Shown: piece by piece, positions 51,939 to 61,512 of the stretch
How positions within the stretch are numbered: position 1 is the first letter of the stretch
Layout of the letters: every line of letters starts with the position of its first letter
Origin: Carboxylicivirga sediminis
GTDB lineage: Bacteria > Bacteroidota > Bacteroidia > Bacteroidales > Marinilabiliaceae
Direction: 5' to 3'
Length of the DNA stretch: 64,000 nt
Assembly (NCBI RefSeq): GCF_018156225.1
Contig: NZ_JAGTAR010000004.1
Coordinates: forward strand, 124,001 to 188,000
Position numbers and translations under genes: made by a program
The notes under the pieces: model-generated
The model's database searches: none
Told to the model about the DNA's origin: nothing
Seen by the model: the letters and a program-made list of their open reading frames with translations, nothing else

Positions 51939-54095
51939 ATGAAAGTATACCAAGCTGATCAAATAAAAAATCTGGCGCTACTTGGTGGTAGCGGCTCTGG
52001 TAAAACCACCCTCGCTGAAGCAATGTTATTCGAAGGCGGGGTCATTAAGCGTCGTGGTGACGTTGAAAGCAATAATACAGTATCAGATTATAACCGAGTG
52101 GAACATGAATATGGTTACTCGGTTTTTTCGTCTGTACTATTTACCGAATATCTAGGACGTAAATTTAATATTATCGACTGTCCGGGTTCCGATGACTTTA
52201 TTGGTGGTGCCATTACTTCCCTTAATGTGACAGATACAGCGCTTATGGTTTTGAATTCAACGCAGGGTGTTGAAGTTGGTACCGAGAATCTTTTCAGGTA
52301 CACAGATGACCATAAGAAACCGGTTATTTTCGTGGTTAACCAGTTAGATCACGAAAAAGCCAACTATGAGCAAACCATTGAACAGGCCAAAGAGGTGTTT
52401 GGCAATAAGGTGGTGGTAGTGCAATACCCGGTTAGTGTAGGAGCTGATTTTAATGCCGTTGTGGATGTGTTAAAAATGAAGATGTACCAATGGGGTCCCG
52501 ACGGAGGCGAGCCTGAGATACTTGATATTCCTGCAGATCAGAAGGCGATGGCTGATGAGCTGCATAATACATTGGTTGAGGCAGCTGCTGAAAATGACGA
52601 ATCATTGATGGAACTTTATTTTGAAGAAGGGACATTAAATGAGGACCAGATGCGACAGGGTATCCATAAGGGTTTAATTGCCAGAGATATGTTTCCTGTT
52701 TTTTGCGTGTCTGCCAAGAAAGATATGGGCGGACGCCGTTTAATGGAATTTTTAGGTAATGTGGTGCCAAATGTATCAGAAATGCCTGTGCCGGTAACTA
52801 ATGATGGTACAGAGGTGCCTTATGATGTTAATGGGCCAACATCTTTATTTGTGTTTAAAACAAGTATTGAGCCGCACCTTGGTGAAGTATCTTACTTCAA
52901 GGTCATGTCTGGCCAGGTAGAAGAAGGCATGGATCTGATCAATGCCAACCGCAATGCCAAAGAGCGCATCGCACAGTTGTACTGCATGGCCGGTAATAAC
53001 CGCCATAAAGTTGAAAAACTGGTGGCTGGTGATATTGGTGTTACTGTAAAGCTTAAAGAAACGCATACCAACCATACTTTAAATAGTAAAGGAACAGACT
53101 TTATTTTTGATGCCATCAAATATCCTAATCCAAAATACAGAACAGCCATTAAAGCAGTTAATGAAAGCGATGATGAGAAATTAGGTGAAGTGCTACAGCG
53201 TATGCACGAAGAGGATCCAACCTTAAGTGTTGAGTATTCAAAAGAGCTGAAGCAGATTATTGTGTTTGGTATGGGTGAGTTCCACCTGAATACCATGAAA
53301 TGGCGCATTGAGAACAATGATAAGATAGAAATTGAATTCCTTTCACCACGTATCCCTTACCGCGAGACGATTACAAAAGTGGCCAAAGCCGATTATCGTC
53401 ACAAGAAGCAGTCTGGTGGTTCAGGTCAGTTTGGTGAAGTACACATGATAATTGAACCTTATTACGAGGATATGCCAACACCATCATCCATGAAAATTGA
53501 TGGGCATGAGCTTAAATTAAATGTGAAGGGCACGGAAGAACATAAGCTGCCTTGGGGAGGTAAGTTGGTGTACAATAACTGTATTGTTGGTGGTGCCATT
53601 GATGCCCGTTTTATGCCTGCTATCCTGAAAGGGATTATGGAAAAAATGGAAGAAGGTCCATTGACAGGTTCGTATGCTCGTGATATTCGGGTTTGGGTGT
53701 ATGATGGTAAGATGCACCAGGTTGACTCTAATGAAATATCGTTCAAGTTAGCTGGTCGACATGCTTTTAGTGAAGCATTTAAGAATGCCGGTCCAAAAAT
53801 TCTGGAGCCAATTTATAATGTGGAAGTGAAAGTGCCTAGTGATAGAATGGGAGATGTGATGAGTGATTTACAAGGACGTCGGGCCATGATTGAAGGTATG
53901 TCCAGTGAAAAGGGATTTGAGGTTATTAAGGCTAAGGTGCCTTTGAAGGAAATGAATAAGTACTCAACCTCATTGAGCAGTATCACAGGTGGACGTGCTT
54001 TTTATACCATGTCATTTGCTCAGTACGACAAGGTGCCACCAGAAATTCAGGTGGAACTGATTAAGGCCTTTGAAGCTGAAGAGAAAGATGATTAA
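51939..54095 (+). CDS. Elongation factor G paralogue (EF-G2 type)
   Basis: 718 residues with all five EF-G domains, but a modified GTPase. P-loop GGSGSGKTT (residues 16-24) is present, the RGITI switch I is replaced by EYGYSVFSS, and the G3 motif reads DCPGSDDF with Ser84 in place of the catalytic His. G4 reads NQLD. Domain IV segment KKQSGGSGQFGEVHMIIEP is preserved. Bacteroidota have such a paralogue; the Bacteroides EF-G2 has been described as driving translocation without GTP hydrolysis, helping in starvation or the gut. That fits here but is by similarity. Own terminator downstream; strong divergence from standard EF-G. Confidence 0.9.
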   Translation: MKVYQADQIKNLALLGGSGSGKTTLAEAMLFEGGVIKRRGDVESNNTVSDYNRVEHEYGYSVFSSVLFTEYLGRKFNIIDCPGSDDFIGGAITSLNVTDTALMVLNSTQGVEVGTENLFRYTDDHKKPVIFVVNQLDHEKANYEQTIEQAKEVFGNKVVVVQYPVSVGADFNAVVDVLKMKMYQWGPDGGEPEILDIPADQKAMADELHNTLVEAAAENDESLMELYFEEGTLNEDQMRQGIHKGLIARDMFPVFCVSAKKDMGGRRLMEFLGNVVPNVSEMPVPVTNDGTEVPYDVNGPTSLFVFKTSIEPHLGEVSYFKVMSGQVEEGMDLINANRNAKERIAQLYCMAGNNRHKVEKLVAGDIGVTVKLKETHTNHTLNSKGTDFIFDAIKYPNPKYRTAIKAVNESDDEKLGEVLQRMHEEDPTLSVEYSKELKQIIVFGMGEFHLNTMKWRIENNDKIEIEFLSPRIPYRETITKVAKADYRHKKQSGGSGQFGEVHMIIEPYYEDMPTPSSMKIDGHELKLNVKGTEEHKLPWGGKLVYNNCIVGGAIDARFMPAILKGIMEKMEEGPLTGSYARDIRVWVYDGKMHQVDSNEISFKLAGRHAFSEAFKNAGPKILEPIYNVEVKVPSDRMGDVMSDLQGRRAMIEGMSSEKGFEVIKAKVPLKEMNKYSTSLSSITGGRAFYTMSFAQYDKVPPEIQVELIKAFEAEEKDD

Positions 54096-54112
54096 GATGC
54101 ATATTATAAAAG

Positions 54113-54141
54113 AAAAGGAGGGTGAAGGCCCTCCTTTTTTT
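54113..54141 (+). terminator. Rho-independent terminator of the EF-G2 gene
   Basis: Stem AAAAGGAGGG / CCCTCCTTTT, six-base loop, long T-run; A-rich on the other side, so it may also serve the convergent gene. Confidence 0.9.
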
Positions 54142-54157
54142 ATGCTTTGGTATAGCC

Positions 54158-55363
54158 TTAATTAACAATTAGATGAACTAGGCCTTCCAGTTCTGCTTTT
54201 TCTTTTGGATTAAAGCCCTCGGCTTCTATTTTATAGAAATAGACGCCAGGCTCCGCTTTACGATTGCCGATGCGCCCGTTCCATCCCACTTCCGGATTGC
54301 TCGTGTGAAAAACCTTACGCCCCCATCGATTATAGATAACCATGGTGAATTTATTCACCGAACGGAATAGTACCCTGAACTCATCATTGTCGCCCGGAGT
54401 GCTAAATGGTGTAAAGGCATTGGGCACTTTAACTACCATCTCGCTAACTGTGAATACCTCAGGTTCGGTTTCACTTTCACATCCTGCATCGAGGTTTCTG
54501 ACGATTAATACCACCGGGTAGCCATTCTCTGCAAACTTCTGGAAAGTAAAGATCGGATTCGCTACAAAATCTTTACCTGCATCGCCAAATGTCCATTCCC
54601 AATCCGTAACCTTACCTAATGATTCATCGGTAAAGCGAACCACCATCGGGGCCGAGCCTTCAGTGGCCTCGTTATCCGCTGTGCCTTCTGTTTCAAAAGT
54701 ATATTTGGCTTCCACGGCAATAGCCGAATAGGATTTGCTGGCTTCCGCCGGAGCTATGTCAGGTGCAAACTTACCACCCACCACAACTGAGTATTCTGTA
54801 TCTTCTGTTGGTGCATCAATAAATGCGGTGTAGTCGCTACTACCCGAAACAGGACCAGAAGGAGCAGAGCTCCACTCGTAGCCATAATCAACGGTGAGTG
54901 AATTGTTGTCGCTTTTGTGTTTGAAGTAAGTCAGTGTTTTGTTTTGGGTAAAAGTAGTGAGGCGCAAATTATCACATGAAGCAAAAGGTATACCCACAGA
55001 GTCAATCTGAGCATCAGGCACAAAATTCCAGCAGTAGTGGTTGGTTCTGTTGCCACTGGCGTCTTCCACCTCTACCCGATAGCCATTTTCCCCTATTGAA
55101 TTAAGCATGCTACCGGTTGAACCGGGCATTATCTCAAACGACCCTGAATTGGTTGAATACTGGTACCATTGGTAGTTGATGCCTGGAGGAGCAGTCAGTG
55201 TAGCCACATTAATGTCCTGATAAAAGAAGATGGGATCTTCCTCTACTCCACCGCCATATTGTGTTGGCTCGGAGTAAAAGGCATTGGAGCTTATTTGTGC
55301 ATGGATTTGTGGCAATATCAGTGTTGCCAGTATCAGGATGAGTAAGGATCGAACTATTTGCAT
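54158..55363 (-). CDS. T9SS cargo protein with PKD and gliding-motility C-terminal domain
   Basis: 401 residues from MQIVRSLLILILATLILPQ (signal peptide); the frame extends seven codons upstream. Ig-like region about 30-215 and a PKD domain about 215-310 (VRFTDESLGKVTDWEWTFGD). The end (about 318-401) is the gliding motility-associated type B sorting domain: VPNAFTPFSTPGDNDEF, VIYNRWGRKVF and GVYFYKIEAEG. Such domains direct export and surface attachment through the type IX system. No catalytic domain, so probably adhesive. Confidence 0.9.
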   Translation of the reverse strand: MQIVRSLLILILATLILPQIHAQISSNAFYSEPTQYGGGVEEDPIFFYQDINVATLTAPPGINYQWYQYSTNSGSFEIMPGSTGSMLNSIGENGYRVEVEDASGNRTNHYCWNFVPDAQIDSVGIPFASCDNLRLTTFTQNKTLTYFKHKSDNNSLTVDYGYEWSSAPSGPVSGSSDYTAFIDAPTEDTEYSVVVGGKFAPDIAPAEASKSYSAIAVEAKYTFETEGTADNEATEGSAPMVVRFTDESLGKVTDWEWTFGDAGKDFVANPIFTFQKFAENGYPVVLIVRNLDAGCESETEPEVFTVSEMVVKVPNAFTPFSTPGDNDEFRVLFRSVNKFTMVIYNRWGRKVFHTSNPEVGWNGRIGNRKAEPGVYFYKIEAEGFNPKEKAELEGLVHLIVN

Positions 55364-55523
55364 CGTTTTGATATAGTTAATCAACGCAGACTGCTATTAA
55401 AACATATTTGACAACGGTCTGGCGCAAAAAGACTGTTATTTTATTCAAAGCTATAATAAATCTTCTAACGATAAAAAGGTAGGGATTATTACATTACAAA
55501 TTCGTTGTTTACAAATGAACTTC

Positions 55524-55531
55524 TATTTTTG
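55524..55531 (+). promoter_or_regulatory. Bacteroidota -7 element of the helicase gene
   Basis: TATTTTTG then CA, exact TAnnTTTG, 34 bases before the GTG start. Confidence 0.45.
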
Positions 55532-55565
55532 CAAGAGTAAGTTCATCAATCAAAATCATTAGATA

Positions 55566-57848
55566 GTGCAGGATTATTTAGAGGGGTTAAATGATGCCCA
55601 GCGGAGTGCTGTGGTCGAAACAGAAGGGCCATCGTTGGTGATTGCCGGTGCTGGTTCTGGGAAAACACGAGTGTTAACGTTTCGTATAGCACACTTGCTG
55701 CAGCAGGGCGTTAAACCATACAGGGTATTGGCGCTAACTTTTACCAACAAAGCCGCCAGGGAGATGAAAGAACGTATTGGCTCAGTGGTAGGTCAGGGTA
55801 TTGCCGGTAGTCTTTGGATGGGTACTTTTCACTCCATATTTGCGCGTATCCTGCGCTTCGAATCGAAACACCTGGGCTATCCATCGTCTTTTACCATCTA
55901 TGATACACAGGACTCAAAGAACCTGATCAAGAGTATTGTGAAAAGGATGAAGCTCAATGAAAAAGCGTATAAGCCAGGTAGTGTACTGTCTCGCATCTCA
56001 GCTGCTAAAAATGATTTGGTAACACCGGTTGTATATGCACGAGATGTGAATCGTACAGCCCACGATAAGGCTTCACAAATGCCCATGATTTATGAGATCT
56101 ATGCTCAATATATGAAGGAGTGTTATAAATCTGGTGCGATGGATTTTGATGACTTGTTGTTGAACACTAATATTTTGTTTCGTGATTTTCCGGATGTGCT
56201 TAAAAAATATCAGGACCAGTTCGATTATGTGATGGTAGATGAGTATCAGGATACCAACTACTCACAATACCTGATTATAAAGAAGCTGGCCGAGAAGCAT
56301 CAGAATATATGCGTAGTTGGTGACGATGCGCAGAGTATATATAGTTTTAGGGGAGCCAAAATTGAGAACATCCTCAACTTTAGAAATGATTATCCAGGTT
56401 ATAAGTTGTTTAAACTGGAGCAAAACTATCGCTCTTCACAAAATATTGTGAATGCAGCTAATAGTATAATTGCCAAAAATAAAGGGCAGATTCAGAAAAA
56501 TGTTTTCTCGGCCAACGATGAAGGGAGTAGAGTTCGCGTGTTAAAGGCCTACTCCGATGTAGAGGAAGGGTTTTTAATTACGAATGATATCTTTGAGCGC
56601 CGTATGAAAGAGCATTGCGAGTATAAGGATTTTGCAATTCTCTATCGTACCAATGCTCAGTCAAGGGTGTTTGAGGAAGCTCTTCGTAAAAAGAATCTAC
56701 CATATAAAATATATGGAGGGTTGTCCTTTTATCAACGCAAAGAAATTAAAGATTTACTGGCATATTTCAGACTCACCATTAACCCAGCCGATCAGGAAGC
56801 GCTTAAGCGAGTGATTAATTATCCCGCACGTGGTATTGGAAAAACAACAATGGATAAGCTAACGGCTGCTGCTGATAACAGTGATAAGAGTTTATGGAAT
56901 GTCCTTATTAATCCAAATATTACACAATTAGGGATTAATGCAGGTACGCAAAAGAAGTTGGCTGGCTTTGTGGCACTCATTGCACAGTTCAAAGCACAAC
57001 TTGAAAACCTCTCGGCTTATGAATTGGCAGCGGAAATTGCGTCTGCCAGTGGCATCATGAAAGATTTACACAATGATAAGTCAATTGAAGGACAGGGGCG
57101 TATTGATAACATTGATGAACTTTTAAACGGTATTAAGGAATTTACTGAAACCCGGCAGGAGGAGGGCGAAGCGGCTCAGTTGGTTAACTTCCTTGAGGAT
57201 GTGGCCTTGCTGACCGACCAGGATAATGATAAGGCTGACGATATTAATAAGGTTACTTTAATGACTATTCACTCCGCCAAGGGATTGGAGTTTAAAAATG
57301 TTTATATCGTTGGTGTTGAAGAAGGGCTGTTCCCGGCCACTCAATCGACCGATAGTGAGAAAAATCTGGAAGAGGAACGTCGGCTGTTTTATGTTGCGGT
57401 GACACGTGCAGAAACGAATGCGACCATATCGTTTGCGCGTTCTCGCTATAAGTATGGAGAGCTGACCTATAGCCGTCCCAGTCGTTTTATTGGCGACATT
57501 GATCAGGCATTTCTCGATATCAACCCGGAAGATTTTGTGGGTAATGAGCGGCCTCAGCCATCGTTCCGAAAACCTTTGGGTTCGCAGCCATCACCCACGC
57601 TCAAGCCACGCATTCGCATGAACTATACGTCATCAGGGGCAGGAGCTGAAAAACCAAAGCTTAAATTTCAATCATCAAACACAAATGGACTACAAGCAGG
57701 TATGAAGGTGGAACATGAGCGTTTTGGTGTTGGAGAGGTGATTAGTATTGAGGGAGTTGAGCCGAATGTAAAAGCCACTGTCAGGTTCGTTAATGCAGGG
57801 CAGAAACAATTATTACTCAAATTTGCCAAACTAAAAATTTTGAATTAG
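55566..57848 (+). CDS. ATP-dependent DNA helicase UvrD/PcrA
   Basis: Superfamily 1A 3'-5' helicase for repair and replication restart, 760 residues. Start is GTG: an in-frame TAG lies two codons upstream, and the conserved LEGLNDAQRSAV precedes any ATG. Walker A AGAGSGKTR, LTFTNKAAREMKERI, VDEYQDTNYSQY (motif II), GDDAQSIYSFRGA (III), QNYRSS (IV), MTIHSAKGLEF and YVAVTRAE (VI) are intact. C-terminal RNA polymerase-binding Tudor-like segment (about 705-760; VEHERFGVGEVISIEG), as in PcrA. Confidence 0.95.
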   Translation: MQDYLEGLNDAQRSAVVETEGPSLVIAGAGSGKTRVLTFRIAHLLQQGVKPYRVLALTFTNKAAREMKERIGSVVGQGIAGSLWMGTFHSIFARILRFESKHLGYPSSFTIYDTQDSKNLIKSIVKRMKLNEKAYKPGSVLSRISAAKNDLVTPVVYARDVNRTAHDKASQMPMIYEIYAQYMKECYKSGAMDFDDLLLNTNILFRDFPDVLKKYQDQFDYVMVDEYQDTNYSQYLIIKKLAEKHQNICVVGDDAQSIYSFRGAKIENILNFRNDYPGYKLFKLEQNYRSSQNIVNAANSIIAKNKGQIQKNVFSANDEGSRVRVLKAYSDVEEGFLITNDIFERRMKEHCEYKDFAILYRTNAQSRVFEEALRKKNLPYKIYGGLSFYQRKEIKDLLAYFRLTINPADQEALKRVINYPARGIGKTTMDKLTAAADNSDKSLWNVLINPNITQLGINAGTQKKLAGFVALIAQFKAQLENLSAYELAAEIASASGIMKDLHNDKSIEGQGRIDNIDELLNGIKEFTETRQEEGEAAQLVNFLEDVALLTDQDNDKADDINKVTLMTIHSAKGLEFKNVYIVGVEEGLFPATQSTDSEKNLEEERRLFYVAVTRAETNATISFARSRYKYGELTYSRPSRFIGDIDQAFLDINPEDFVGNERPQPSFRKPLGSQPSPTLKPRIRMNYTSSGAGAEKPKLKFQSSNTNGLQAGMKVEHERFGVGEVISIEGVEPNVKATVRFVNAGQKQLLLKFAKLKILN

Positions 57849-57971
57849 TTTTGTGGCATTCGGTTACTGCGCTAATTAACAACACGGTAACACTACTCCT
57901 AAGTAAAGAAAAGAAAGTTCCGAGAACAACCGCCGTTTGAAGAATAAATAAGTAAGATTTAATATCTATTA

Positions 57972-58574
57972 ATGGATTACAATTCTAATCGAAAAAATTT
58001 GATTCTGCCCGAATATGGCCGTCATATTCAAAAAATGGTTGACCACGCTGTTACCATTGAGGATCGTGAAGAAAGAACCAAGTGTGCTAAAACAATAATT
58101 GGCATCATGGGTAATATGTTTCCACATTTACGTGACGTAAATGATTTTAAGCACAAGCTTTGGGATCATCTGGCTATTATGGCTGATTTTAATTTGGATA
58201 TTGACTATCCGTATGAGTTGTTGGAGAAAGAAACACTTACCAAACGGCCCGACAAAATACCTTATAAGAACAGTAAGATAAGTTATAAACATTACGGTGA
58301 ACTGGTTGAGAAGATGATTGAACAGGCCATTCTTCTGGAAGATGAGACCGAGCGAAAGCACTTGAACGTAATGATTGCCAATCATATGAAGAAGTCACTG
58401 TTTATATGGAATAAGGATTCGGTGACGGATGAACGGATTTTTGACGATCTTAAAAGAATGTCAAAAGGTAAGCTGGAGGTTGAAGAAGGAACAAAGTTAA
58501 CGGAGTTTAAAGAACAACCTCAGAACAGAAACCGCGGGAAAAAGCGCCCTCAAAATAAGCCAAAGAAAAAGTAG
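57972..58574 (+). CDS. DUF4290 family protein
   Basis: 200 residues; LPEYGRHIQKMVDHAVTI and RDVNDFKHKLWDHLAIM identify the Bacteroidota DUF4290 family, usually next to murA as here (27 bases upstream). Helical, cytoplasmic, ending in a very basic tail (NRNRGKKRPQNKPKKK) that suggests contact with nucleic acid or membrane phosphates. Function unknown. Confidence 0.88.
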   Translation: MDYNSNRKNLILPEYGRHIQKMVDHAVTIEDREERTKCAKTIIGIMGNMFPHLRDVNDFKHKLWDHLAIMADFNLDIDYPYELLEKETLTKRPDKIPYKNSKISYKHYGELVEKMIEQAILLEDETERKHLNVMIANHMKKSLFIWNKDSVTDERIFDDLKRMSKGKLEVEEGTKLTEFKEQPQNRNRGKKRPQNKPKKK

Positions 58575-58600
58575 CTAGTTATCCTCTAAGCCTTGACAAA

Positions 58601-59905
58601 ATGAATTGCTTTGAAATCGAAGGCGGTCACCGTCTAAAAGGAGAAATTACACCCCAAGGTGCCAAAAATGAAGCCTTACAGGTGATATGTGCTGTGTTAT
58701 TAACTTCAGATACTGTAAGAATTAATAATATTCCGGATATTGTTGATGTTAATAATCTGATTGATCTTTTGGGTGTGATGGGGGTTGTTATCAATCGTAT
58801 TAACAGAAATACCTGTGAATTTACTGCGGCTGATGTTAATCTTGAATTTCTTCAATCTGTTGATTTCAAAAAAAGAGCTTCATCGCTGAGAGGCTCAATT
58901 ATGATTATGGGGCCGCTACTGGCTCGTTTCGGTAAGGCTTATTTCCCAAAACCAGGTGGTGATAAAATTGGACGCCGTCGTTTGGATACCCATTTTATTG
59001 GGTTTGAAAAGTTGGGAGCTACCTTTAATTTCGATGCCGAGGATATTTTTTATACGGTTGAGGCCTCAGCTATGAAAGGTACTTACATGCTGCTTGATGA
59101 AGCATCGGTTACAGGTACTGCAAATATTTTAATGGCTGCTGTGCTAACTCCTGGCAAGACTACTATTTATAATGCTGCATGTGAGCCTTATTTGCAACAA
59201 CTTTCCAAGATGTTGATTAGCATGGGAGCTAAAATATCTGGTGTTGGATCGAACTTACTTGAAATTGAAGGTGTTTCTGAATTAAAAGGTTGTGACCATA
59301 CCATATTGCCTGATATGATTGAGGTAGGTAGTTTTATTGGTATGGCTGCCATGACCAGTTCTGAAATTACCATTAAAAACGTAGGCGTTGAACAATTAGG
59401 TATTATCCCGATGATGTTTCAGCGAATGGGGATTAACCTTCAGGTAGTGGGTGATGATATTTATATACCAACACAAGAACATTACGAGATTGATACCTTT
59501 ATTGATGGCTCCATAATGACCATTGCTGATGCACCATGGCCTGGATTAACACCTGACCTGCTTAGTGTTTTCCTGGTTGTTGCCACGCAAGCAAAAGGGA
59601 GTGTGCTTATTCATCAGAAGATGTTTGAAAGCCGATTATTCTTTGTTGATAAGTTAATAGATATGGGAGCGCGTATTATCCTTTGCGATCCTCACCGGGC
59701 AACCGTTATTGGACTTAATAAAGAAAATGCATTGAGAGGGGCTAACCTGACTTCACCTGACATTCGTGCCGGAGTAGCCTTATTGATAGCAGCTCTTTCG
59801 GCCCAGGGAAAAAGCACTATCCAAAATATTGAACAGATAGATCGTGGCTATCAGAATATTGATGGGCGACTTCAAAACCTAGGCGCTCGAATTAAACGTA
59901 TTTAA
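58601..59905 (+). CDS. murA: UDP-N-acetylglucosamine 1-carboxyvinyltransferase
   Basis: First committed step of peptidoglycan synthesis: adds enolpyruvate to UDP-GlcNAc. 434 residues. GGHRLKGEITPQGAKNEALQ holds the catalytic Lys/Asn; LRGSIMIMGPLLARFG and LPDMIEVGSFIGMAAM follow. The loop reads PKPGGDKIGRRRLDTHF: Asp121 replaces the Cys attacked by fosfomycin (Cys115 in E. coli). Asp keeps activity in other bacteria with this change and gives intrinsic fosfomycin resistance. Follows DUF4290 by 26 bases. Confidence 0.96.
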   Translation: MNCFEIEGGHRLKGEITPQGAKNEALQVICAVLLTSDTVRINNIPDIVDVNNLIDLLGVMGVVINRINRNTCEFTAADVNLEFLQSVDFKKRASSLRGSIMIMGPLLARFGKAYFPKPGGDKIGRRRLDTHFIGFEKLGATFNFDAEDIFYTVEASAMKGTYMLLDEASVTGTANILMAAVLTPGKTTIYNAACEPYLQQLSKMLISMGAKISGVGSNLLEIEGVSELKGCDHTILPDMIEVGSFIGMAAMTSSEITIKNVGVEQLGIIPMMFQRMGINLQVVGDDIYIPTQEHYEIDTFIDGSIMTIADAPWPGLTPDLLSVFLVVATQAKGSVLIHQKMFESRLFFVDKLIDMGARIILCDPHRATVIGLNKENALRGANLTSPDIRAGVALLIAALSAQGKSTIQNIEQIDRGYQNIDGRLQNLGARIKRI

Positions 59906-60220
59906 AGAAATATTAACAAATATTGTGCAACAAACAGGCTGATAATTCGCCTGTTTAGACTCATTCTATCCTATTCTTTGTTTTTTCTATTGGCTTAAGG
60001 CATTGAATGTCAATACCATTCACTTTGCTCCTGCATAATATAAAAATAGATTTAAGATTTACAAGTCGTCAAAATATTGTACGCTCGGGCGGCAATATTT
60101 AATTTTGTACCCATAAATCAGACGCTTATCACATAAAACCGCATGTTTATCTAAAAAGATAAAATACCTCATATATTTTTCTGAAACTTTACACCGAAAA
60201 TTAATTTCAACTATTGTATC
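59906..60220. other. Intergenic region of 315 bases
   Basis: Contains a hairpin AAACAGGC/GCCTGTTT (59932-59956) with a weak T-tract, a probable terminator for murA. The remainder is AT-rich and holds the promoter region of the TlpA-like pair; no gene seen. Confidence 0.5.
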
Positions 60221-60751
60221 ATGAAGCAGCTAAAGTTAATATTAGCTACTGTAACTGTGGGCTTGTTCTTTCTGTCGTTTATGCATGACAGTGAGACAAC
60301 TGTAGTTGGTTTGGAAGAAGGGGATAAGGCCCCGGTGTTCCAGACCGAGCAGATCGATGGTACGCCTTTTAATCTGGAGAATTTGAAGGGAAAGATGGTT
60401 CTCCTTAACTTCTGGGCGTCATACGATGCGCAGTCACGCATGAATAATTACTACCTGAGTAGCTTGTACGAAACGTATAAGCAGGAGTCGTTTTATAAAG
60501 GCGAAGAATTTGTTGTAGTAAGTATTTCTCTTGACCGCTTTAAAGCACCACTAAACCTTGCCATTGAGCAGGATGAAACCTCTGCGTTTTTGCATATCTG
60601 CGATTATCAGGGAACGAACGGTAGCATTAGCACGATGTACAACATCAACGAGCCGGTTAATATTCTTATTGACGGTGAAGGGCGTATAGTTAATAAAGAC
60701 GCTGAGTATTCAAAGATTGAAAAATCGCTAGCCTTCCTTTCAGCGATTTAG
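60221..60751 (+). CDS. TlpA-like thioredoxin-fold protein lacking CxxC
   Basis: 176 residues with an N-terminal signal or anchor (about 6-21) and a TlpA/AhpC-like fold: GDKAPVFQTEQIDGTPFNLE, then MVLLNFWASYDAQSRMNNY where WCGPC would stand in a redox-active relative. With no Cys pair it cannot be a dithiol oxidoreductase. Strands VVVSISLDRF, cis-Pro-type NEPVNILIDGEG remain. Directly upstream (22 bases) of a normal TlpA-like gene, so it may bind the same partner. Confidence 0.85.
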   Translation: MKQLKLILATVTVGLFFLSFMHDSETTVVGLEEGDKAPVFQTEQIDGTPFNLENLKGKMVLLNFWASYDAQSRMNNYYLSSLYETYKQESFYKGEEFVVVSISLDRFKAPLNLAIEQDETSAFLHICDYQGTNGSISTMYNINEPVNILIDGEGRIVNKDAEYSKIEKSLAFLSAI

Positions 60752-60773
60752 TATTTTTCCAAAAACAACATGT

Positions 60774-61298
60774 ATGAAACTGATTAAGGTATATCCTGCC
60801 TGTGTGGGACTTATTATGATGTTAATAACTGTGTCACTTAATGCTCAGGAAACAGGAATTAATGTTGGGCAGAAAGCACCAAACATTAAACTGCGCAATC
60901 CAGATGGAAAGGTAATGGAGCTTGAGGAGTTGCGCGGCCAGGTTGTTTTAATCGATTTCTGGGCTAGCTGGTGTGGTCCTTGCCGACGAGAGAATCCTGT
61001 GGTTGTGGATGCATACAAGGCATTTAAAGACCAGGATTTTAGTATAGGTAAAGGATTCACCATCTACAGTGTGTCACTGGATAAGCAGCAGACCGCCTGG
61101 AAGCAGGCGATTGAGGATGATCAGCTCAGCTGGCCCTATCATGTGAGTGATTTGGCAGGATGGAATAGCAGAGCCGCTGCCTTGTACCGCGTTAATGGCA
61201 TTCCTTCTAATTTCCTGATTGATAAAGAAGGAGTAATTGTGGCTAAAAACCTTAGAGGAACGGCATTAGAAGCTAAATTACAGCAGTTCGTTAAATAA
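60774..61298 (+). CDS. TlpA-like thiol-disulfide oxidoreductase
   Basis: 174 residues, signal peptide about 1-24 (VSLNAQ). GQKAPNIKLRNPDGKVMELE leads to the active site DFWASWCGPCRRENP, and the cis-Pro loop is NGIPSNFLIDKEG. Reductive thiol exchange in the periplasm, probably fed by a DsbD-type protein such as that at 40 kb. Forms a pair with the CxxC-less paralogue just upstream; likely one transcript ending at the hairpin at 61.3 kb. Confidence 0.92.
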   Translation: MKLIKVYPACVGLIMMLITVSLNAQETGINVGQKAPNIKLRNPDGKVMELEELRGQVVLIDFWASWCGPCRRENPVVVDAYKAFKDQDFSIGKGFTIYSVSLDKQQTAWKQAIEDDQLSWPYHVSDLAGWNSRAAALYRVNGIPSNFLIDKEGVIVAKNLRGTALEAKLQQFVK

Positions 61299-61322
61299 CG
61301 GATTAATAATAAAACAATGGCA

Positions 61323-61358
61323 AAAAGGCATGCTCTTCTAATGAAGAGTGTGCCTTTT
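61323..61358 (+). terminator. Terminator of the TlpA-like pair
   Basis: Fifteen-base stem AAAAGGCATGCTCTT / AAGAGTGTGCCTTTT with one G-T pair and a six-base loop; short T-run. Confidence 0.75.
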
Positions 61359-61442
61359 GTCATATACCTGCTTTAATAGCGCGGTGGAGACACTGATATT
61401 CTGTCAATTTGTCCATTATTCAACAACTTGGCAGAATAATTG

Positions 61443-61450
61443 TAATTTTG
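61443..61450 (+). promoter_or_regulatory. Bacteroidota -7 element of grpE-dnaJ
   Basis: TAATTTTG then CA, exact TAnnTTTG, 62 bases before grpE. I see no CIRCE-like inverted repeat here. Confidence 0.45.
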
Positions 61451-61512
61451 CAGGCGTTAAACCGGTTCTTGCTAATACTGGTGTTTTGTTGATAATAATA
61501 AAGTAAGATATA

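Noticed and set aside
53462-53746. Two overlapping minus-strand frames inside the EF-G2 gene
   Set aside because: No family character; the plus strand encodes conserved EF-G domain IV here.
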